Positions 14,706 to 22,766 of a stretch of 64,000 bases of DNA are shown piece by piece; the stretch's first letter is position 1, and every line of letters starts with the position of its first letter. The position numbers were made by a program, and so were the translations under genes. Origin of the DNA: Halomonas sp. LR3S48 (GTDB lineage Bacteria; Pseudomonadota; Gammaproteobacteria; Pseudomonadales; Halomonadaceae); NCBI RefSeq assembly GCF_025725665.1, contig NZ_CP107009.1, positions 4,402,001 through 4,466,000 of the forward strand, read 5' to 3'. The notes below the pieces were generated by a model that saw nothing but the letters and a program-made list of their open reading frames with translations, had not been told where the DNA came from and did no database searches.

Positions 14706-16309
14706 GCACAGATACACTTTTTGCCACTCGGGACGAAATGGTTGCCGCGCAGAGCTTCGCCGGGCGACCGCTCCCTGGCCTGCTCGCCGAGCTGCAAACC
14801 CTATATCTTGAAGACGAGCGCCCTTGGGTGATCGGCTTCAGCGGCGGAAAAGATTCCACAGCTGTTCTATCTCTAATCTATACCGCTATCGAGAAACTGC
14901 CTCCCCAAGAGCGTCACAAGCACGTCTATGTGGTCTGTTCAGATACCCTGGTAGAGACCCCGGTGGTTGTCGACCTCATATCAACTACCTTGGAACAGAT
15001 CAATACAAGGGCTACAGAGGAGGGACTACCTTTCTCTGCCCACCAAGTCGTGCCAAAGGCCAATGACACCTTCTGGGTGAACTTATTAGGCAAGGGGTAT
15101 CCTGCGCCAACCCAGAGCTTTCGTTGGTGCACCGAGCGAATGAAGATCGACCCGGTCAGCAGCTTCATTCTTGACAAGGTAACGCGCCACGGCGAGGTGA
15201 TTGTCGTGCTCGGCGCACGTAGCCAAGAAAGCGCATCACGCGCTCAAGTCATCGCCAAGCACAAAGTAGATGGCTCACTGCTATCCAAACACTCATCCCT
15301 TCCAGGCGCCTATACCTATATGCCCATAGAGGACTGGACGTTCGATGAGGTGTGGATGTATCTCCTGGGTGCTCCAGCGCCCTGGGGCGGAACCCATCAC
15401 AAACTATTTGAGCTATATAAAGACTCAAGTGCAGGTGAGTGCCCTGTAGTTATCGATACTAAAACCCCATCGTGCGGCAATTCCCGTTTCGGCTGTTGGA
15501 CTTGCACCGTGGTTACTAAAGATCGCGCAATGGAGGGGCTGATTGAGTCCGGCGAGATATGGATGAAGCGGCTCAAGTCATTCCGCGATCTTCTTTATCG
15601 CACGACACGGCCTCATAACAAGGCCAAGTATCGCAATCACAAGCGCCGCACCGGCAAAGTGCAGTACGCACGCGGCCAGATCGATGATGACACCACCATC
15701 GAGAAGAAGGTGATTCCAGGTCCGTACTGGATGGCATATCGGCAGGCCTGGCTTAAGAAGCTTCTGGAAATTCAGAAGCACCTCAACGAAGGCGGAAATC
15801 CGATCCGGCTGATCCATGAAGACGAGCTGAAGCACATACGCCTCGAATGGCTCAACGATCCCAATGAGCCGGATGCTCTTGATGCGCTTCCGGCAATCTA
15901 TGCCAGCGTATATGGCCACAAGCTAGACTGGATGCAGGACTCAGCTGGCGTGCTAACTCAACAGGACGCAGCCGCCCTGAGTAGTGCTTGCCTGGAGCAT
16001 GGCACACCCATCGATCTTGCCGTAAAGTTACTACAGCTGGAGCAGTCTCTTGACGGGCTCAGCAAGCGGCATGGCGTTTTCAAGCGCATTGATTCTTTAT
16101 TGAATCAGGACTGGGGTGATCTCGACACACTGCATACCAAGAAACAGGATGCCAGTATGGCACTAGAAAGTATGCAAGCTGCTAAAGGAAGAATGCAAGA
16201 CATCTTCCAGGAAAACACCGGCTACCAAGGCAAAACCCGCAACGCGAAGAGCGTCTACGACGAGCTGTTGGCTGGGCTAGAGATCCAATATGAGGAACTG
16301 AGAAAATGA
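14702..16309 (+). CDS. dndC: DNA phosphorothioation protein DndC (PAPS-reductase-like)
   Basis: DndC is the ATP-pyrophosphatase-type enzyme thought to activate the DNA backbone for sulfur insertion. SGGKDST at residues 47-53 is the PP-loop of the PAPS reductase/ThiI superfamily. Cysteines in TPSCGNSRFGCWTCTVV and the upstream FRWCTERMK are positioned as in DndC, where they bind an iron-sulfur cluster. At 535 residues it matches the family. Start and stop overlap dndB and dndD by four bases each, so the operon is translationally coupled. No dndA desulfurase accompanies it; a housekeeping IscS probably supplies sulfur. Confidence 0.95.
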   Translation: MSTDTLFATRDEMVAAQSFAGRPLPGLLAELQTLYLEDERPWVIGFSGGKDSTAVLSLIYTAIEKLPPQERHKHVYVVCSDTLVETPVVVDLISTTLEQINTRATEEGLPFSAHQVVPKANDTFWVNLLGKGYPAPTQSFRWCTERMKIDPVSSFILDKVTRHGEVIVVLGARSQESASRAQVIAKHKVDGSLLSKHSSLPGAYTYMPIEDWTFDEVWMYLLGAPAPWGGTHHKLFELYKDSSAGECPVVIDTKTPSCGNSRFGCWTCTVVTKDRAMEGLIESGEIWMKRLKSFRDLLYRTTRPHNKAKYRNHKRRTGKVQYARGQIDDDTTIEKKVIPGPYWMAYRQAWLKKLLEIQKHLNEGGNPIRLIHEDELKHIRLEWLNDPNEPDALDALPAIYASVYGHKLDWMQDSAGVLTQQDAAALSSACLEHGTPIDLAVKLLQLEQSLDGLSKRHGVFKRIDSLLNQDWGDLDTLHTKKQDASMALESMQAAKGRMQDIFQENTGYQGKTRNAKSVYDELLAGLEIQYEELRK

Positions 16310-18294
16310 TCCTGAACACGCTGAAACTGGGCAATTTCAGGGTCTTTCGCGGTGACCACGAAATCGATCTCACGCCAGAAGGGCCAAGCGGGCAAAAGCC
16401 TATCATTCTGTTTGGTGGCCTAAACGGTGCCGGCAAAACATCCATTCTAACAGCTGTGCGCCTTACCCTTTTTGGCCGCCGTATACTCGGCACCAAGGTC
16501 TCCAGCGAGGAGTACTACCGCTATCTGGCTGATTGCATACATAAGCCAAACGGGGCTGAGCATGCACCGAATAGCGCCTACGTTCGTCTGAAATTCAATG
16601 ATAGCCGCGGCGGACAACATCACGATTACGATGTGGTACGCAGCTGGTTCCGTGATACCAGTGGTGCGATTACAGAAAATCTTCAGATTACTCGCGACGA
16701 AGAGGTGCTCTCCAATCTCTCCCATGAGCAGAGCCAGAGTTTCCTGAATGACTTAATCCCTCTGGGGATAGCTGACCTTTTCTTCTTCGATGGTGAGAAA
16801 ATTGCGGAACTGGCAGAATCCAAGGGCAATGCGGCACTCGCCGACGCCATTCAGCGTCTTCTAGGCCTTGACCTCGTTAATAAGCTCCGTGCTGACCTTG
16901 GTGTCTATATTCGCAACCATTCGAATGGCAGGCTGCCCGAAGCGATTCGCAAGGAGGCCGAATTGTTAGAGGCAGAATATGATCGCCACTACACAAGCTA
17001 CCAGCTCGAGTTGGAAGGTAAGGAAGGACTAGAGGATCAGCTGCATAACCTGAGAGCCGACATTGCTCGGCTGGAGCAGAAGATAGAGGCCCATGGCGGC
17101 GCCTGGTACGAAAATCAGGCTGCCGAAAAGGAGAGAATGGAGCGCCTGCTGGCTGAACAGGAAGGCATCAAAGGTCGGATCCGCTCACTCAAAGGCTCTC
17201 TCTACCCCCTGGCACTTGCTCCAACAGCACTGAATGCCTTGTTGGTTCAGCTCGATGCAGAGAGCGACTACCGCAAGCAAGAAGTCACTCACCAAGCGGC
17301 TAAGCGCCAAGCTAAAGCACTGCGCAAGGAACTTGAAAGTGCCCTGAAAGGTAAAGAGGCGCTTCTAACTGGAGCCATCGAAAAAGCCTTTGGAAAAAGC
17401 TTGAAGCCACCCAAGAAGGTGGAGATGGTGCACGATCTATCGGATAGTGAGATTGAAAGGCTACGTCACCAGATCACCGAAGAAGCACCTAAACAAAAGC
17501 AAGAAGTCGATGAGCTCGAAATTAGGCTTGAAGGGCTGCGCCATGAGATAAGTGAGTGTGCAACAAATATTGAGCGAGCTCCTGACGAAGAGCGAGTAAA
17601 GCCACTATATGAACAGCTCCATGAGACGCAACTACAGCATGGGCGCCTGAATAGCCGAATTGAAGAGCTGCGCGAAAATGCCAAGCGAAAGCTACGTAAC
17701 GCCATGGACTGCATTCGCAAACTGCGAAAGCTTGAGACTGAACACCAGCATCAATCCGACAATATTCATGCTATCGAAATGGCAAAATCAGTTCGAGAAA
17801 TGCTAAGCAGCTATTCGGAGCGTGCAAAAACCAGCAAAGTTCAAGAGCTCGAAAAACACTTTATCGAGTCTTTTAAGCGACTATCAAGAAAGAGTCATGA
17901 CAATCTAACCCCGCGTATTGACTCAGTCACTTTTGGCGTTAAACTAGCCTATGGTGATGGAAGAAATTATGACCGAGAGCAACTGTCAGCTGGTGAAAAG
18001 CAAGTATATGCAACGGCCATGCTTGAAGCCTTAGGAAAAACAACAGGTCGCCGCTTACCTATAATAATTGACACGCCACTAGGCCGGCTTGATTCTGAAC
18101 ATAGAGTTAGGATTGTAGGAAATTACTTCCCATCCGCAAGCCATCAAGTAATACTCTTATCTACTGACACAGAGATACAACTAGATCATACCCCATCTAG
18201 TTTCAAAAAATCTATTTCAAGAAAATTTACAATAAATTATAGTAAAATAAACGATTCGTCGCATATAGAAAAAGGGTTTTTCAATGCTTCCTAA
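16306..18294 (+). CDS. dndD: DNA phosphorothioation ATPase DndD
   Basis: DndD is an SMC/Rad50-like ATPase thought to open or nick DNA for the DndCDE complex. Seen: Walker A GGLNGAGKTS at residues 37-46, an FFFDGEKIAEL segment, a long charged coiled-coil region through the middle, and a C-terminal ABC signature LSAGEKQVYATAMLEAL followed by the Walker B IIIDTPLGRLDSEHR. Length 662 fits DndD. The first two thirds have near-host composition; the last 300 bp turn strongly AT-rich, which suggests the operon is a mosaic. It overlaps dndE by 11 bp. Confidence 0.95.
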   Translation: MILNTLKLGNFRVFRGDHEIDLTPEGPSGQKPIILFGGLNGAGKTSILTAVRLTLFGRRILGTKVSSEEYYRYLADCIHKPNGAEHAPNSAYVRLKFNDSRGGQHHDYDVVRSWFRDTSGAITENLQITRDEEVLSNLSHEQSQSFLNDLIPLGIADLFFFDGEKIAELAESKGNAALADAIQRLLGLDLVNKLRADLGVYIRNHSNGRLPEAIRKEAELLEAEYDRHYTSYQLELEGKEGLEDQLHNLRADIARLEQKIEAHGGAWYENQAAEKERMERLLAEQEGIKGRIRSLKGSLYPLALAPTALNALLVQLDAESDYRKQEVTHQAAKRQAKALRKELESALKGKEALLTGAIEKAFGKSLKPPKKVEMVHDLSDSEIERLRHQITEEAPKQKQEVDELEIRLEGLRHEISECATNIERAPDEERVKPLYEQLHETQLQHGRLNSRIEELRENAKRKLRNAMDCIRKLRKLETEHQHQSDNIHAIEMAKSVREMLSSYSERAKTSKVQELEKHFIESFKRLSRKSHDNLTPRIDSVTFGVKLAYGDGRNYDREQLSAGEKQVYATAMLEALGKTTGRRLPIIIDTPLGRLDSEHRVRIVGNYFPSASHQVILLSTDTEIQLDHTPSSFKKSISRKFTINYSKINDSSHIEKGFFNAS

Positions 18295-18595
18295 CAGATT
18301 CTCCCTTACCAGCTACGCCGAGGATAGGCTTAAAAAAGATAAAAGCATAACTGGGATAGCAATAAACATTGCAGCTCGCGAGCTTTTCTTTCGGTCAATA
18401 GAGCGCGGCATAAAATTTTCCTCCTTGACAACAATTGCATGGGGAAAAATGGAACTAGACAAAGCAACTTGGCTTGGTGATTGTCGCATCATCACTGAGT
18501 TGTTATTAACTAGCATGTATCCCAAGCATGATAGCGCCGAACTAGCAACTTTATTTGCTATGCATATTGATGCCCAACTATCAGAAAATATTTAA
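18284..18595 (+). CDS. dndE: DNA phosphorothioation protein DndE
   Basis: DndE is a small basic protein that binds nicked DNA and completes the DndCDE modification complex. The 103-residue product starts MLPNRFSLTSYAEDRLKKDK, has the helical ITGIAINIAARELFFRSIERG region that corresponds to the family's conserved N-terminal half, and ends in an acidic helix. Identity rests on size, helical pattern and position after dndD more than on strict motifs. Its stop overlaps the stop of the convergent PIN-like gene by four bases, so there is no room for a terminator. Confidence 0.85.
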   Translation: MLPNRFSLTSYAEDRLKKDKSITGIAINIAARELFFRSIERGIKFSSLTTIAWGKMELDKATWLGDCRIITELLLTSMYPKHDSAELATLFAMHIDAQLSENI

Positions 18596-19713
18596 TCACG
18601 GATCCTCCATACACCATCTCTAACTTTTTCAAATAAATCCTCTTTCCCTAGGTATGCATCAACATCTGAAGAATGGTTATAAATTGTTCTTCTCACGATG
18701 GAGCGCCACGAAGGGGACAATCTGTCTCTTCTGGCCTCCACCTCCCTATATACATCAGACAAATGCGCCTCTCCACCCAGATCGGATATTATCTGATATA
18801 TGCTTTCTTTCCATCCGCCATATGCTGCATCTGAAATATTTTCTATTGATACTTTTCCAATTTTAACACCATAGAACCTGGACGCTTTTCTTAGAAACAC
18901 ATCAGCCCCCACTAATGAAAATTCAACGCCAGTCCTATAAAAAGCCTCGTTAACCAACTCTGGCCGAGCACGCCTCCCTCCACCGAATGAATCAATCCAA
19001 TCTTCTTTTTCTTCCCCGGTTACAAAAACAACTGGACCTTTATTGTTTTCGCACCAATTTAAAACTTGTTCCCAAATAATATAATCGCCGCACTTATTAG
19101 GAAGTGCTATTCCTGAAAAACTATATATTCCTTCTTTTTTCTCATCCTCACCGCAGCCAGGAGGTATATTGTTTTGAAATCTATACTCTGCTTCTTTAAT
19201 AAGCGCTTCAATTTCACATCTGGAAAACGCCCTCCCAACAGCATCCTTATATATATTTTCCAACTCCGGAACTATAACATCATTTTTATTGTAATCAGGG
19301 TTTTTCTTTTTTTCTTTCTCCAAATGACTGATAATTTTATCAAAAAGGGGTTGCACCTCATTATTAAACCCTTTCATGAGGGTTTTATTTCCTCCAATTC
19401 TAGCTCCGCTTTTAATTCGTTTTCTAACTGCATTCAACTGCCTTTCAATATGTTTAAACTCTTCCATTTGCTCTAGAACAACCCTACCCCGCATACCAAA
19501 GAACTCTACCATCGTTTGATGCGGAGCCCATAGTTTTTTCGCCTTGGCAACTGCACGCAAAATATTTAGCAACGAATCCCTGTCTTTCACATCTAGACGA
19601 TATAGCCCCAAAAGGACATTAGCATCTAAAATATATGTGCAGGATTTAAATAGATCATCACTCGGGTTGCTAGAAAAAAAACCCACGAAGGATTTTGATA
19701 AATCTGTGTTCAT
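18592..19713 (-). CDS. PIN-like nuclease with C-terminal winged-helix-like region
   Basis: The 373-residue product has an N-terminal PIN-like fold of the DUF4935/PIN_8 type: YILDANVLLGLY with acidic D30, a basic helical insert (residues 85-145), KCGDYIIW at 207-214 and VVFVTGEEKEDW at 228-239. The last acidic motif reads TGEEKEDW where TDDxKEDW is usual. Residues about 305-373 look like a winged-helix DNA-reading domain (GGEAHLSDVYREV ... VRDGVWRIRD). Inference: a nuclease effector with its own DNA or modification sensor. It converges on dndE with overlapping stops. The AT-rich composition differs sharply from the chromosome. It could be an unrelated PIN defence gene. Confidence 0.7.
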   Translation of the reverse strand: MNTDLSKSFVGFFSSNPSDDLFKSCTYILDANVLLGLYRLDVKDRDSLLNILRAVAKAKKLWAPHQTMVEFFGMRGRVVLEQMEEFKHIERQLNAVRKRIKSGARIGGNKTLMKGFNNEVQPLFDKIISHLEKEKKKNPDYNKNDVIVPELENIYKDAVGRAFSRCEIEALIKEAEYRFQNNIPPGCGEDEKKEGIYSFSGIALPNKCGDYIIWEQVLNWCENNKGPVVFVTGEEKEDWIDSFGGGRRARPELVNEAFYRTGVEFSLVGADVFLRKASRFYGVKIGKVSIENISDAAYGGWKESIYQIISDLGGEAHLSDVYREVEARRDRLSPSWRSIVRRTIYNHSSDVDAYLGKEDLFEKVRDGVWRIRD

Positions 19714-19746
19714 ATATCACCAACCTGAAAAAACCCTGCTTGATAG

Positions 19747-19776
19747 CATATACAACTATAAGAAAATAAGTGTCAC
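19747..19776 (-). promoter_or_regulatory. Promoter of the PIN-like gene
   Basis: On the minus strand GTGACA (19771-19776), an 18-bp spacer and TATATG (19747-19752) resemble a sigma-70 promoter, 34 bp ahead of the ATG. This suggests the PIN-like gene can be expressed independently of the AIPR gene. Confidence 0.45.
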
Positions 19777-19819
19777 ACGGTCCTAGATAGCAGCAGAAGA
19801 CTTCATTTGCCATGAAATG

Positions 19820-19837
19820 AGGGGGCTTAAGCCCCCT
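19820..19837. terminator. Perfect 18-bp palindrome after the AIPR gene
   Basis: AGGGGGCTTAAGCCCCCT lies 18 bp past the AIPR stop. Its GC-rich stem stands out in AT-rich DNA. On the minus strand it is followed by CATTTCATGG rather than a T run, so it may be a weak terminator, an RNA-stabilising stem or an operator. Confidence 0.45.
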
Positions 19838-19855
19838 AATGAAAAGGTAACACTG

Positions 19856-21247
19856 CTATGCTTTTTGCTGAAGAATTAACTGAACACGAAAGAGGTCCTG
19901 CGCAGCTTGGTAGCAACTCCGTTCCTTACCAACTTTAGCGGGATCATACCCCTGCCCAACTATCATGCCATAAAAAGACCCCATAATCTTATCAAGATTA
20001 TTTCTAATGAAAGTATCAGGGTCTACCTTCCACTTTACTTCCCCATCTGTGTACTCCATAAGCTCTCGCAGCGCCCAGACAAGTGGGATAATAAAGCCTT
20101 CCGGGTAATCATACTTGACCTTCTTCTTAAAGAACTTAGTCTCGGGATGTTTGGTTAAATATTTCTTTTGCCCAGATTTAACTTTTTGAGGATCAAAAAT
20201 TCTTACCGAGTCTACACGGCCAAACTTTGCTCCGACTGCATTGCTGGCAGCTTCTGGCATCAACTCATAAATTAAATCATAAAGCCGAGGCAGATCAGCC
20301 ATTAAAGCAAGTGCACTGGCTACACCTCTATGTACTACTTCTACAATCTCACCTTTTTCAGGAACTTTAGCGCTAACACCATCGTATCTGACAATATCGT
20401 TAAATAAACTCACACAAAGCCCTTTGGAAGAAAAAATCATCTGGGGCCCCTTTAGCACTCGTGAATGAGGTGCATCCTTCTCTTGCTTACCAAGCTCAGC
20501 GACCGGTATCTGAGAAATAGGCACCAACGCAAGCGCAACTAGATCACGGGACTTTACACGGCCCCCATCATTTGCCTTCCACTCAACATCAGAACGGAGC
20601 TTGGGATCGAGGTTCTTTTTTATCTGGTCATAATAGCCAGCTTTATGTGCTTTCGTCGCTTCAGGCAACTGAGCATTATTATTCCTCGACCTATTGATAT
20701 CTAAAATTGCATTGTTAAAATTTTCTTCGCCACTAGCACCTTCTGCTGGATGAATAATTTCAACAGGTATTAGGAAATTTAATTCATTCTTAATTGCTTC
20801 AACAGCAGCTATATTACTCTGCCATATCGGTTGCAAGTCTTGCCAAGTCTTTAGTTTTTTGAGAATGCCCTCACTATCGTCACCTAAAGCCACCCGAAGC
20901 ATATGACGAGCAATTGCCAGCGTATTGTGGCCGCCATCAAGTATCCCTTCGAGCTCCTCATCTTCAAATGTTAGTTTGAATCTATTTCGCTCGAGAGATT
21001 CAACAGATCGTGCAGCTATGAGTACACCTTTTGTTTTATAATGGAAAATTTGAGGCGTTTCAACGAGACTCACCTCAATATCATTCGTCACAGGTCCGAC
21101 CTTCGCGTTACGCGGGTTTGCCTCTAGGTCAGCACGAGAAATCAAATCTACAAATGTTGATGGATAGACTTCGCCGCTGAGTTTCTGCAGCTGGTCACTA
21201 GATTGGCTTACATTTTTGTAGCGAAGTACAACAGAAGTATTACTCAT
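19856..21247 (-). CDS. AIPR-type (abortive infection phage resistance) protein
   Basis: A 463-residue soluble protein. The core EGILDGGHNTLAIARHML, with DGGHN at residues 104-108, matches the [DN]GGxT/DGGHT pattern of AIPR-family proteins, found in abortive-infection and restriction loci, and it also recalls the DGQHR motif of DndB in the same island. LNFLIPVEIIHP and DINRSRNNNAQLPEATKAHKA follow in the family order. No nuclease motif is evident. AGGAG precedes the ATG at 21247, and a strong promoter lies further upstream. The gene is AT-rich relative to the chromosome. Inference: a defence effector or regulator of the Dnd system. Confidence 0.7.
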   Translation of the reverse strand: MSNTSVVLRYKNVSQSSDQLQKLSGEVYPSTFVDLISRADLEANPRNAKVGPVTNDIEVSLVETPQIFHYKTKGVLIAARSVESLERNRFKLTFEDEELEGILDGGHNTLAIARHMLRVALGDDSEGILKKLKTWQDLQPIWQSNIAAVEAIKNELNFLIPVEIIHPAEGASGEENFNNAILDINRSRNNNAQLPEATKAHKAGYYDQIKKNLDPKLRSDVEWKANDGGRVKSRDLVALALVPISQIPVAELGKQEKDAPHSRVLKGPQMIFSSKGLCVSLFNDIVRYDGVSAKVPEKGEIVEVVHRGVASALALMADLPRLYDLIYELMPEAASNAVGAKFGRVDSVRIFDPQKVKSGQKKYLTKHPETKFFKKKVKYDYPEGFIIPLVWALRELMEYTDGEVKWKVDPDTFIRNNLDKIMGSFYGMIVGQGYDPAKVGKERSCYQAAQDLFRVQLILQQKA

Positions 21248-21333
21248 ATTGATCTCCTAAGAGCAAGGAGACCGGCAGGACAGAAAAAACTCTCATTCCC
21301 ACGTCCAACCAGTCATCCGACAGGTTAAGTTCC

Positions 21334-21353
21334 GTGCTTCCTACCGGAAGCAC
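21334..21353 (-). other. Hairpin in the AIPR leader
   Basis: GTGCTTCC / GGAAGCAC forms a perfect 8-bp stem with a 4-base loop in the transcribed leader about 90 bp before the AIPR start. It has no T run and may affect mRNA stability or translation. Confidence 0.4.
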
Positions 21354-21402
21354 TTGGGGTGTATCTGGCTTCCGCCAACCCCATCCATTACTGGACGTTA
21401 AT

Positions 21403-21432
21403 AAGATATATAGGAATGTCTCTATACGTCAA
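21403..21432 (-). promoter_or_regulatory. Strong promoter of the AIPR gene, with inverted repeats
   Basis: TTGACG (21427-21432) pairs with TATATC or TATCTT (21403-21410) at 16-18 bp spacing. Inverted arms GACGT ... ACGTC flank the -10, and TATAG ... CTATA lies between the elements, so a repressor may bind here. The leader from this promoter would be about 150 nt. Confidence 0.55.
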
Positions 21433-21450
21433 GAAATTTTTTGGAGAACG

Positions 21451-21481
21451 AAAAAGCCTCAACATCGCAGAATGCCGAGGC
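21451..21481 (-). terminator. Intrinsic terminator of dnaJ
   Basis: On the minus strand GCCTCGGCAT pairs with ATGTTGAGGC (two G-U pairs) and is followed by TTTTT. It lies 29 bp past the dnaJ stop and marks the right end of host sequence at the island. Confidence 0.88.
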
Positions 21482-21509
21482 CTGAAGTGGGAAAATAAAG
21501 TAGGCTCCG

Positions 21510-22661
21510 TTACGGCTTCATATCCTCGAAGAACTTCTTCACGCCGTCGAAGAAGCCGCTCTTCTTGGGCGAGTGGTGGGCGCTGTTGCTGCCCCCCAGG
21601 CTCTCCTGGAACTGACGCAGCAGCGCCTTCTGCTCCTCACTGAGATTGACCGGGGTCTCCACCACCACCTTGCACAGCAGGTCGCCGGGCGGGCCGCCAC
21701 GCACCGGCTTGACGCCCTTGGCGCGCAGGCGGAAGAGCTTGCCGGTCTGGGTCTCGGGCGGGATCTTGAGCTTGACCCGGCCGTCCAGCGTGGGCACTTC
21801 GAGCTCGCCGCCCAGCGCGGCATCGACGAAGTTGATCGGCACCTCGCACTGCAGGTGCTTGCCGTCGCGCTGGAAGATGTGGTGCGGCTTGATCGCCACC
21901 TGCACATAGAGATCGCCGGGCGGGCCGCCGTTGACGCCGGATTCGCCCTCGCCGTTCAAGCGAATGCGATCGCCGGTGTCCACCCCGGCAGGAATCTTCA
22001 CCGACAGGGTGCGGGTCTCGCGCATACGGCCCTCGCCGTGGCACTTGTGGCACGGCACCTTGATGTGCACGCCACTGCCGTGGCAGGTCGGGCAGGTCTG
22101 CTGCACGGCGAAGAAGCCCTGCTGCATGCGCACCTGGCCGTGGCCGTTACAGGTGGGGCAGGTCTCCTTGGTGGAGCCAGGCTCGGCACCCTGGCCGTCG
22201 CAGCGGTCGCATTCCACGTGACGCGGCACGCGGATATCCACCGTGGTACCGGCGACGGCACTCTCGAGATCGAGCTCGAGGTTGTAGCGCAGGTCACTGC
22301 CGCGCTGCGGCGCATGGGGGCTGCGCCGCCCGCCGCCGCCACCGAAGATGTCGCCGAACACGTCGCCGAAGATGTCGCTGAAGCCGCCGGCACCCGCACC
22401 GCCGAAGCCGCCACCGCCGAAGCCTCCGGCCTGGCCGTCTACGCCGGCATGGCCGAACTGGTCGTAGGCGGCGCGCTTCTCGCTGTCGGAGAGGATTTCG
22501 TATGCCTCTGAGACCTCGCGAAACTTCTCTGCCGAAGTGTCGTCACCCGGGTTACGGTCCGGGTGGTACTTCTGCGCCAGCCGTCGGTAGGCCTTCTTGA
22601 TGTCTTGGGTCTCGGCCCCACGCTCTACGCCGAGCACCTCGTAATAATCGCGTTTGGACAT
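21510..22661 (-). CDS. dnaJ: Chaperone DnaJ
   Basis: DnaJ delivers unfolded clients to DnaK and stimulates its ATPase. Seen: the J domain with HPD in [11 protein letters not shown], a glycine/phenylalanine-rich linker, four CxxCxGxG zinc repeats ([32 protein letters not shown]), and the C-terminal client-binding region. I chose the ATG at 22661 ([11 protein letters not shown]); upstream in-frame codons are not family-like. Length 383 (376 in E. coli). It follows dnaK by 105 bp in the same operon. Confidence 0.98.
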   Translation of the reverse strand: MSKRDYYEVLGVERGAETQDIKKAYRRLAQKYHPDRNPGDDTSAEKFREVSEAYEILSDSEKRAAYDQFGHAGVDGQAGGFGGGGFGGAGAGGFSDIFGDVFGDIFGGGGGRRSPHAPQRGSDLRYNLELDLESAVAGTTVDIRVPRHVECDRCDGQGAEPGSTKETCPTCNGHGQVRMQQGFFAVQQTCPTCHGSGVHIKVPCHKCHGEGRMRETRTLSVKIPAGVDTGDRIRLNGEGESGVNGGPPGDLYVQVAIKPHHIFQRDGKHLQCEVPINFVDAALGGELEVPTLDGRVKLKIPPETQTGKLFRLRAKGVKPVRGGPPGDLLCKVVVETPVNLSEEQKALLRQFQESLGGSNSAHHSPKKSGFFDGVKKFFEDMKP

Positions 22662-22766
22662 GGGTCCATGCGCCTCCTGGTCTAGGCAGCTCTGCCCGAT
22701 CCGCGGAAACGGCAACGCGGGAGTCGTCCCCCCGCGCTACCGTCGCCCGTGGCATCGCCTTGGCGA

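Noticed and set aside
19820..19837. CRISPR or repeat array near the AIPR gene
   Set aside because: The palindrome occurs once; no regular spacing of repeats was seen anywhere in the window.
18592..21247. Toxin-antitoxin reading of the PIN-like gene
   Set aside because: No small antitoxin gene lies next to it; the protein is 373 residues, far larger than VapC toxins, and carries its own DNA-binding-like domain.
13340..21450. Mobile element with integrase or att repeats around the dnd island
   Set aside because: I found no integrase, transposase or matching direct repeats at the two edges, only the composition change.
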